Assembly (NCBI GenBank): GCA_028709505.1
Contig: JAQVWW010000018.1
Span: 1-9,925 of the forward strand
Origin: Eubacteriales bacterium
GTDB taxonomy: Bacteria > Bacillota > Clostridia > Christensenellales > UMGS416
Direction: 5' to 3'
Length of the DNA: 9,925 nt
The notes under the pieces were generated by a model that saw only the letters and a program-made list of their open reading frames with translations, was not told where the DNA came from and made no database searches. The translations under genes and the position numbers were made by a program. Of the stretch, positions 4,682 through 9,925 are shown in pieces. Every line of letters starts with the position of its first letter. The stretch's first letter is position 1.

Positions 4682-5770
4682 ATGCAACTCTATGACAAAG
4701 CCCTCTATGAAGCGCTGCGCCGGGCCGAAAACATCGTCGATGTCGGCGGCGCACGGGTCAATATCAAGCCCATTCCCGACGACGACCGGCCGGGCGTGCC
4801 CGACCCGCGCGAGCTTGCCGTACTGCTGGAAAACGCCAAACAGCCGCGCATCGAGAACCCCACGATAGCCGACCAGCGCAACAGCATGGGCTTTCCCAAC
4901 CGCAACTTAAATACGGTGGAAATCTACGCGAAGTACGAAGAGCTGATGTTTGGCGGCAATACGGTGGGGCTGTGGCGCTACTACCCGCGCAAGCCCGAGG
5001 GCAAAAAGAATCGGCCTGCGCTTTTGTACATCCATGGCGGCGGCTGGATGGGCGGCACGCCGTACACGGTGGAGAACCCATGCCGGCTGCTGGCCGAGCG
5101 GGCCGACGCCGTGGTCTTCAACATCGATTACTCGCTGGCCCCTGAAAAGCCCTTCCCGCATGGCTTTAACGACTGCTGGGCGGCGCTGGTGCACATCCAT
5201 ACCAACGCCGAAGCCTACGGCATCGATCGGCAGCGCATCGGCGTAGGCGGCGACTCGGCCGGCGGCAACCTGTCGGCGGCGCTGGCCACCAAAGACAGGG
5301 ATATGGGCACGCACATTATCCAATACCAGGCGCTCATCTATCCGATGGTCACATTTCGCACCTATACCACGCCGGGCTACCGCTTCGCGCTGGAGGACTT
5401 TGAGATGGCCGACGAGTATCGGGATATCCTCATGCCCGGCGTCATCGGCTTAAGCCACACCGCTATCCCCGAAGGCGCGCCAATGCATCCGGGCTATCTG
5501 CCCCATCAGGACGACATGGACAGCCCCTACGCCAGCCCCATGCTGTCGCCATCGTTTGCCGGCCTGCCCAAGACGCTGGTGGCCACCGCCGAGTTCTGCG
5601 GCCTGCGCACGCAGGGCGAGCAGTACGCGGCGCTGCTGCAGGCGGCCGGTGTGGACGTGCGCACCATCCGCTACAAGGGTTCTACCCACGCGTTTTTGGA
5701 TAAGCTGGGCGTGTTCCCGCAGGCCGAAGACCTGGTGCAGCAGATGGCCGACGATCTGCTGGCGCTGTAA
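4682..5770 (+). CDS. Alpha/beta hydrolase of the HSL/esterase type, with altered catalytic acid
   Basis: The 362-residue protein has an N-terminal cap region of about 110 residues, the oxyanion-hole motif HGGGW (118-122) and the nucleophile elbow GDSAGG (190-195, Ser192). The SLAPEKPFPHGFNDCWAAL stretch (151-169) is typical of hormone-sensitive-lipase-like carboxylesterases, and the catalytic His lies in STHAF (H336). Relatives read E-F/Y-D-x-L-R at the acid position; here residues 304-309 read E-F-C-G-L-R, so C306 replaces the expected Asp. The enzyme probably hydrolyses short acyl or acetyl esters in the cytoplasm (no signal peptide), unless the substitution has reduced or changed activity. 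AAGGAGG lies eight bases before the ATG. The gene is monocistronic, closed by a strong terminator at 5798-5827, and divergent from the ThyX-like gene. Fold assignment is firm; substrate is unknown. Confidence 0.9.
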   Translation: MQLYDKALYEALRRAENIVDVGGARVNIKPIPDDDRPGVPDPRELAVLLENAKQPRIENPTIADQRNSMGFPNRNLNTVEIYAKYEELMFGGNTVGLWRYYPRKPEGKKNRPALLYIHGGGWMGGTPYTVENPCRLLAERADAVVFNIDYSLAPEKPFPHGFNDCWAALVHIHTNAEAYGIDRQRIGVGGDSAGGNLSAALATKDRDMGTHIIQYQALIYPMVTFRTYTTPGYRFALEDFEMADEYRDILMPGVIGLSHTAIPEGAPMHPGYLPHQDDMDSPYASPMLSPSFAGLPKTLVATAEFCGLRTQGEQYAALLQAAGVDVRTIRYKGSTHAFLDKLGVFPQAEDLVQQMADDLLAL

Positions 5771-5797
5771 CAACGCCGCAGCGGTTTTTAGTTTTTC

Positions 5798-5827
5798 GCC
5801 ACCGGCCCTTTTGGGGCCGGTGGTTTT
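5798..5827 (+). terminator. Intrinsic terminator after the hydrolase gene
   Basis: CCACCGGCCC (5799-5808) pairs with GGGCCGGTGG (5814-5823) around a five-base loop, followed by TTTT, about 30 bases after the stop codon. Confidence 0.92.
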
Positions 5828-5916
5828 CGCTGCCGTGGCGCACCGCACAGCCAAGGACATGCTAAAACGACTGGCTGCCGGGCCGGTCTTATTCGGTGGC
5901 CACGGCGCAAATGCGC

Positions 5917-5945
5917 TTGCCTTTGTTTTTGCAAAGCGTTATACT
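5917..5945 (+). promoter_or_regulatory. Predicted sigma-A promoter reading toward the methyltransferase
   Basis: TTGCCT (5917-5922, four of six) and TATACT (5940-5945, five of six) are spaced by 17 bases. The predicted start near 5952 lies about 570 bases before the methyltransferase, so it would give a long leader or an extra small transcript. Confidence 0.5.
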
Positions 5946-5951
5946 TATAAA

Positions 5952-6523
5952 AAGCCCCGTGCGCCTATCTAAAAACTATCACGACCATCTTTGCAGCGAA
6001 GGCGGAAGTTGTGTATGCGTTTTGGATTGACCCATGCTCAACGGGAGCATCTGGGCTTCAACCGGCAGCGGGACGGCCGGACAGCGTGGCGCTCAAAGAG
6101 GGCTGCGAAAGCACTGCCGTCTATTTTGACGGCAGCGCTATAAAAAAAGCTATCATCTGGCGGGACAATTTTTACCCGGAAGATAAGCCTGGCGTGCCGG
6201 ACTGCCGGCGGCAGCACCATTCTGCTGCCCAAAACAGCCGGCGGGAAGCTGGCAAGCTGACGCCCGATCTGTCGACCCGGAGCTGGTTCGTGGTAACTTT
6301 TAAAACAATAGCGTCGGTTTTTATGCACGGCATAACACGAAATTGCTGCGGCGCTGCATCCAGGCCCAATCCCACCGACCGTTCTTTGAGCGCCGGGCAT
6401 GGGGCGATTTGCGGCGCCGCGGTATGCACGGCAGAAAAAGGATATCTTTGTTTTTTCGTCCTCTGTCCGGACAGGAACGATTCCCAAAACGATGCGCAGC
6501 AGCAAACTCGTTAGGAGCGACAT
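5952..6523 (+). other. Gene-poor region with several hairpins and an unsupported open frame
   Basis: No confident gene is visible here. A 167-codon frame on the plus strand (GTG at 6011, stop at 6514) has a passable AAGGCGG before it. Its product is Cys-rich, matches no family I know, and overlaps an equally long minus-strand frame, which argues for chance or decay. Perfect hairpins occur at 6034-6050 (6-bp arms), 6114-6135 (8-bp arms) and 6210-6229 (7-bp arms). A 12-base palindrome CTGTCCGGACAG lies at 6463-6474, about 50 bases before the methyltransferase. This may be a structured leader, a decayed gene or a hypothetical protein; I cannot decide. Confidence 0.3.
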
Positions 6524-7294
6524 ATGGATTTACGATGGAAATTCAACGAAGTGCCCGCCGTATACGACAAATGGCGGCCCGCCTATGTGCCGGCGCTGTA
6601 CGACGATATCGCGGCCTACGCCGGCATTGGGCAGCGCAGCCGCCTGCTGGAGGTGGGCATTGGCACCGGCCAGGCCACGCTGCCGTTTTTGCAGCGGGGA
6701 TGCGTCGTGACGGCCGTCGAACTGGGCGGCGAGCTGGCGGCGTTTACGCGGGAGAAGTTCCGCCCATACAGCAATTTCACCATCCAAAACACGGCCTTTG
6801 AAGACTATGACGCCGCCGACGGCTCGTTCGACGCCGTCTATTCGGCTTCGGCATTTCATTGGATCCCCGAAGCGATAGGCTACGCCAAGGTGTACCGGCT
6901 GCTCAAAGCCGGCGGCACGTTCGCGCGCTTTGCCAACCATCCCTATAAGGATAAGGGCAATGAGCCGCTGCACCTGGCCATACAGCGGGTATACGAAGCG
7001 TACTTGCCCGGCGCCGTATTGTCGCCGGAATATAGCCAAGACAGGGCGGCGGATCGGGCGGCCATCGCCGGCAAATACGGCTTTGCCGACGTAACATACA
7101 AGCTGTACCGCCGCGTCAGGCGCTTTGATGCGCAAAGCTACGCGCAGCTTATCAGCACCTACAGCGACCACCGCGCGCTGGGGCGCGAAAAGCTGGCGGC
7201 GTTTGCCGGCGAAATTGCCGCTGTCATCGACAGTTTCGGCGGCGTTATCAACATCTACGACACCATCGACCTGCAGCTGGCCCGCAAACCCTAG
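6524..7294 (+). CDS. Class I SAM-dependent methyltransferase
   Basis: The 256-residue protein has the Rossmann-type methyltransferase signatures. Motif I is LLEVGIGTGQ (41-50), which binds S-adenosylmethionine. The end of strand beta-2 carries the acidic residue E66 in VVTAVELGG, which holds the ribose. The segment FDAVYSASAFHWI (102-114) is motif IV, followed by YRLLKAGGTFARF (124-136). The pattern is that of the Methyltransf_11/25 group of small-molecule or unspecified methyltransferases; FHWI is typical of the trans-aconitate/UbiE-like branch. The substrate cannot be read from the sequence. AGGAG lies six bases before the ATG. The gene ends about 130 bases before a bidirectional terminator shared with the convergent kinase operon. 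No membrane segment or signal is seen, so it is cytoplasmic. Confidence 0.92.
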   Translation: MDLRWKFNEVPAVYDKWRPAYVPALYDDIAAYAGIGQRSRLLEVGIGTGQATLPFLQRGCVVTAVELGGELAAFTREKFRPYSNFTIQNTAFEDYDAADGSFDAVYSASAFHWIPEAIGYAKVYRLLKAGGTFARFANHPYKDKGNEPLHLAIQRVYEAYLPGAVLSPEYSQDRAADRAAIAGKYGFADVTYKLYRRVRRFDAQSYAQLISTYSDHRALGREKLAAFAGEIAAVIDSFGGVINIYDTIDLQLARKP

Positions 7295-7425
7295 GCGCTG
7301 TTGGCGTCCTGTTCGCGCACCATCTTTTAAAAGGCCCTTTCCCATAATGGATTGGGCAACAGGCTTGCCCGTTGCGCCGTGGTTTGGCGGCGGCGCCTGT
7401 AAAAAAGCCTTTGCCATATAAAACG

Positions 7426-7455
7426 AAGCACGGAAAGAATCTTTCCGTGCTTTTT
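7426..7455. terminator. Bidirectional intrinsic terminator between methyltransferase and kinase operon
   Basis: AAGCACGGAAAG (7426-7437) pairs with CTTTCCGTGCTT (7441-7452) around a 3-base loop. T runs follow on both strands, so it ends the plus-strand methyltransferase transcript and the minus-strand operon whose last stop is at 7483. Confidence 0.93.
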
Positions 7456-7482
7456 GTTCTGCGCGGATGTGCGCGGCGCCGC

Positions 7483-7719
7483 CTATTCCAGCCGTTTGGC
7501 CTTGCGCCGCAGCACCAGCCAGGCCGTCAGTGCCACCGCTTCGGGCAGCGCGTGCAGCGCAAGCGCGCCCAGCGCAATGCTCCATACCGACACGCCGGCG
7601 GTGGGCTCGGCCAGATAAAAGGTGGCCGTCAGCGACACGTGCACCATCATGACGGCAGTCACCAGAACCCAGATATAAAATGCCCACCGGGCGTTGCGTT
7701 GTATCACGTTTTTATCCAT
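7483..7719 (-). CDS. Small two-helix membrane protein
   Basis: The 78-residue product has two predicted membrane helices (about residues 12-36 and 44-71), a short N-terminal polar segment and a basic C-terminus (LRRKAKRLE), suggesting both ends in the cytoplasm. I recognise no family. The ATG at 7719 is preceded by AGGAGG at six bases and overlaps the last codons of the pyridoxamine kinase gene by eight bases, so the two are translationally coupled. A longer frame from 7923 adds an Arg/Cys-rich stretch that is only the shadow of the kinase gene. It is the last gene of the operon. A role in transport or as a partner of the Cys-rich membrane protein is possible but not shown. Confidence 0.8.
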   Translation of the reverse strand: MDKNVIQRNARWAFYIWVLVTAVMMVHVSLTATFYLAEPTAGVSVWSIALGALALHALPEAVALTAWLVLRRKAKRLE

Positions 7720-8590
7720 GCGTTTCCTCCTGTGCCGGCGCGTCGCTTTGCTGCAGCGCGCGGATATAGCCCGGCAGATTGCTCTCAAAATTGATGCCGT
7801 AGCGCAGGTCGGTGCCGGCCTGCTTGGTGACGCGGACGCCCTGATAGACGAAGTCCACCGCAATGTCCAGCGCGTCCCCCAGCGGCAGCCCCCGCAGCAC
7901 GCCGCCCAGCAGCGCGCTGGCAAATACGTCGCCGGTACCGTAGAACACGCCGTCGACCTGCGGCGAAAATGCGTACCGCACGCACCCTTGGCTGTCCAGC
8001 GCCGCGGCGCCCATCGTGCGTGCGTCCAGATGGATACCGGTCAGCACCACGCTGTGCGGGCCCAATGCCGCCAGCGCCCGCAGCGTATCCTCCACATGCT
8101 CCTTTGTGCAGGGGCCGGGGCGGTAGGGCCGGCCCAGCAGCAGCGCCGCCTCGGTCATGTTGGGCGTGATAAGCTGCGCCCGCGCGCACAAATCTGCCAT
8201 CCCCGCCGGAAAATCCGGCGAAAAACAGGCATACAGCGCGCCGTTGTCGGCCATCACCGGGTCCACCGCCAGCAGCGTCTGCGGCCGGGCAAAGCCGTCA
8301 AACAGTTCGTGCATCAGGCGCAGCTGGTCAAAGGAACCCAAATACCCGGTGTAGATGGCGTCAAACTCGATACCCAGCGACGCCCAGTGCGCCATCATCG
8401 GGCGGATTTGCGCCGTTAAATCGTGAAACGTATAGCCGGTGAACCCGCCGGTATGGGTGGATAACACCGCCGTAGGCAGCACGCTCACCTCAATGCCGGC
8501 GGCGCTTAGGATGGGCAGCGCCACCGTCAGCGAGCATTTGCCCACCGCCGAGATATCATGCACCGCCAGCAGGCGTTTCTGTTTTTTCAT
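7712..8590 (-). CDS. Pyridoxamine kinase (PfkB/ribokinase-type)
   Basis: The 292-residue protein matches clostridial pyridoxamine/pyridoxal kinases. These phosphorylate vitamin B6 vitamers at the 5' hydroxyl with ATP in the pyridoxal-phosphate salvage pathway. Visible signatures are the N-terminal substrate loop (VHDISAVGKCSLTVALPIL, 10-28), LSTHTGGFTGYTF (43-55), VDPVMADNG (109-117), ITPNMTEA (141-148) and the anion-hole motif GTGD (218-221), with D221 as catalytic base. A hydroxymethylpyrimidine kinase role (ThiD-like) is the main alternative. GGGAGAG lies about seven bases before the ATG. The start overlaps the end of the upstream membrane-protein gene by 35 bases, and its own end overlaps the next gene, so the three genes are one operon. 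The protein is cytoplasmic. Confidence 0.93.
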   Translation of the reverse strand: MKKQKRLLAVHDISAVGKCSLTVALPILSAAGIEVSVLPTAVLSTHTGGFTGYTFHDLTAQIRPMMAHWASLGIEFDAIYTGYLGSFDQLRLMHELFDGFARPQTLLAVDPVMADNGALYACFSPDFPAGMADLCARAQLITPNMTEAALLLGRPYRPGPCTKEHVEDTLRALAALGPHSVVLTGIHLDARTMGAAALDSQGCVRYAFSPQVDGVFYGTGDVFASALLGGVLRGLPLGDALDIAVDFVYQGVRVTKQAGTDLRYGINFESNLPGYIRALQQSDAPAQEETHG

Positions 8591-9314
8591 GCTTTGTCTC
8601 TCCCGGTTGTTTCTGCGCCGGCAGCCCCGTGCGCCGGCATAGCGGCTCCCGGCAGCTTTGGCACCGCAGCGCCATGTTGGAGCCTTCCCAAAACCGCTGG
8701 GGATGCCGGTAGCGGTTCCATTCCCAAATAAGCAGCGTCAGCGTGCCGGCGGCAAACAGGCTTTTGGCAAAAAAACCCGGCACCACCGCCATGGGCGTCA
8801 CGAGAAAAAACCGATCCCAGTTGTAGATGCGGCACGTAACGCAGCAGCGGTTCTTCAAAAATATCCGCTGGAACGGACACCACCATACGACGCAGACCAT
8901 ATCGCCGGCATAGTAGGCCAGCATCAGCAAGATCATCTCCCGCTCTGCCAATATCCGCAGGCGATACAGCGCCGCAAAAATGCCGTTACCCAACAGCCAC
9001 AGCGCCATCACAACCGCCGCCCGGGCGTCCTGCGCCCGCAAAACCCGGCGCAGCTGTTCTGCGTCGTATCCTTGCGGCGGCGGGGCTTCGTGCCGGCCGT
9101 ACTGCTTGAGTCTGCCCCGGCTGACGCCGGCGCCGGGCAACAGCGTGTAGATCATATCACCCAGCAGGACGGCCCACAGCACGTGCATCGGAGTGATCCC
9201 GCGGCTTAAGTCAAAGCTTACCCAGCCCGGCCGGAACCGATAAAGCCCCAGCCCGGCCAGAAAAACGCCTAAGCGCAGCGCCAAACGCAGCTGATAACGG
9301 GTACGCAGCTCCAT
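8556..9314 (-). CDS. Cys-rich integral membrane protein, conserved in Clostridia
   Basis: The 252-residue protein has about five hydrophobic segments (around residues 11-25, 43-60, 97-118, 127-145 and 171-198). Two Cys clusters flank the last helix: WWCPFQRIFLKNRCCVTCRI (C146, C157, C158, C161) followed by YNWD, and LRCQSCREPLC (C218, C221, C226) after RFWEGSN. I recall similar uncharacterised membrane proteins with NRCCxTCRIxNWD and FWEGSN motifs in clostridia. The Cys spacing suggests metal or Fe-S binding at the membrane face, but no function is known to me. GAGGG lies five bases before the ATG. The last 11 codons overlap the start of the kinase gene and are Lys/Glu-rich, likely variable. 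It is the first gene of the operon. Confidence 0.8.
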   Translation of the reverse strand: MELRTRYQLRLALRLGVFLAGLGLYRFRPGWVSFDLSRGITPMHVLWAVLLGDMIYTLLPGAGVSRGRLKQYGRHEAPPPQGYDAEQLRRVLRAQDARAAVVMALWLLGNGIFAALYRLRILAEREMILLMLAYYAGDMVCVVWWCPFQRIFLKNRCCVTCRIYNWDRFFLVTPMAVVPGFFAKSLFAAGTLTLLIWEWNRYRHPQRFWEGSNMALRCQSCREPLCRRTGLPAQKQPGETKHEKTETPAGGA

Positions 9315-9343
9315 ATCGCCCTCTTAGCCAAAGAATCCTCTCT

Positions 9344-9349
9344 ATTATA
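9344..9349 (-). promoter_or_regulatory. Predicted -10 box of the membrane protein/kinase operon
   Basis: A perfect TATAAT on the minus strand would start transcription near 9337, about 23 bases before the ATG at 9314. No convincing -35 box is present. An 8-base inverted repeat (AAAGAATC at 9330-9337, GATTCTTT at 9359-9366) brackets the box and may be an operator. A 7-1-7 palindrome (CATTTCC-C-GGAAATG, 9383-9397) lies further upstream. Confidence 0.5.
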
Positions 9350-9414
9350 CGGGAAAATGATTCTTTAGGGATAGCTTTTTCGCATTTCCCGGAAATGTTC
9401 TGCCCCGGGGCCGG

Positions 9415-9925
9415 CTACCGGCATACCGCCGCGAAAAGCCGCCGGAAGTTTTCGCCCATCACGCCGCGCACGTCGCGCTCGCTCCAGTTGCGGCGCAGCA
9501 GAGCGTCGGCGATGACGGGATAAGCGCCGCAGTCAGGCAGATCGTCGGGCGCAAACGGGATGCCGTCGTAATCCGAGCCGATGCCCACGTGGCCCATGCC
9601 GGCCTTTTGGGCCATGTACTCGATATGGCGCACCACATCGGCGCTGCCGGCGCGGACGTCGGCCGAGTCGGTCAAAAACGGGTGGCAGAAGTTGACGCCC
9701 ACATAGCCGCCTTTTTGCCCCAGTTTTACCAGCATATCGTCGGTCAGGTTGCGCTTCTGACCGGGGCACAGCGCCCGGGCGTCGGAATGCGACGCGACGA
9801 TAGGCGTGGCCGACGCCTCCCAGGCCTGATAAAACCCTTTATCCGACAAATGCGACACGTCGATGAGCATGTTGAGGCGGTTGCATTCGGCGATGACCGA
9901 AAAGCCCAGCGGCGTAAGGCCCGTG
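9415..9925 (-). CDS. Membrane dipeptidase (peptidase family M19), C-terminal part
   Basis: The frame is open from the right edge to the stop at 9415 and gives about 170 residues of an M19 renal-type dipeptidase, a zinc enzyme that cleaves dipeptides (including D-amino acid containing ones). Visible family signatures are GLTPLG, ECNRLNMLIDVSHLSDKGF (with the metal-binding His of DVSH), IVASHSDARALC (second metal-binding His), RNLTDDMLVKLGQKGGYVGV, the substrate/metal segment GHVGIGSDYDG, and the C-terminal MGENFRRLF. The N-terminal HxD metal motif and bridging Glu lie outside the window. The family name includes 'membrane', but no membrane segment is seen here. The gene appears separate from the downstream operon, with 100 bases between. 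Confidence 0.95.
   Translation of the reverse strand, partial: TGLTPLGFSVIAECNRLNMLIDVSHLSDKGFYQAWEASATPIVASHSDARALCPGQKRNLTDDMLVKLGQKGGYVGVNFCHPFLTDSADVRAGSADVVRHIEYMAQKAGMGHVGIGSDYDGIPFAPDDLPDCGAYPVIADALLRRNWSERDVRGVMGENFRRLFAAVCR

Noticed and set aside
6463..6474. 12-base perfect palindrome CTGTCCGGACAG upstream of the methyltransferase as an operator.
   Set aside because: About two such 12-base palindromes are expected by chance in a window of this length; no supporting promoter nearby.
9330..9366. Inverted repeat AAAGAATC / GATTCTTT bracketing the -10 box of the membrane protein operon as a distinct finding.
   Set aside because: 8-base arms with a 21-base spacer are expected several times by chance in this window. 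Mentioned only in the promoter entry.

Overview
The window looks like chromosome from a strictly anaerobic, GC-rich member of the Clostridia (Bacillota), perhaps Oscillospirales or Christensenellales. The evidence is inferential: strong GGAGG-type ribosome binding sites, sigma-A type promoters, GC-rich third codon positions, and a cluster of rubredoxin, rubrerythrin, ferredoxin and thioredoxin genes. No rRNA, tRNA, CRISPR array, transposase or phage structural gene was recognised.

Left part (1-3900), a redox and oxidative-stress neighbourhood. On the minus strand a protein with two rubredoxin domains (736-1395) is followed, four bases later, by one open frame that joins a ferredoxin-like domain to a rubrerythrin running off the left edge (<1-731). 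Upstream, also on the minus strand, lies a NifX/NifB-like protein of the dinitrogenase iron-molybdenum cofactor family with a His/Cys-rich tail (1734-2138). It has a long GC-rich leader that contains an intrinsic-terminator-like hairpin. A Crp/Fnr-family regulator (2567-3226) is transcribed divergently from that leader, with back-to-back promoters. It converges on a thioredoxin gene (3282-3590). The promoters of the rubredoxin operon and of the thioredoxin gene each carry a palindrome of the form GTGA-N5-TCAC, centred about 41-42 bases before the predicted transcription start. These are the only two such sites I found, and they are good candidates for operators of the regulator encoded between them.

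Middle part (3900-7480). A ThyX-like protein (minus, 3904-4539) and an alpha/beta hydrolase of the HSL/esterase type (plus, 4682-5770) are divergently transcribed. The hydrolase has its HGGGW and GDSAGG motifs but a Cys where the catalytic acid is expected. A strong terminator follows it. Then comes about 700 bases without a confident gene, holding a plausible promoter and several perfect hairpins, and then a class I SAM-dependent methyltransferase (6524-7294).

Right part (7480-9925), all minus strand. A Cys-rich multi-spanning membrane protein, a pyridoxamine kinase and a two-helix membrane protein overlap end to start as one operon. The methyltransferase and this operon converge on a shared bidirectional terminator. 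At the right edge is the C-terminal part of an M19 membrane dipeptidase.

The likely common theme of the left part is a Crp/Fnr-controlled peroxide/oxygen defence set. In it rubredoxin and ferredoxin centres would feed electrons to rubrerythrin, with thioredoxin for thiol repair. The other genes look like unrelated housekeeping or accessory functions.
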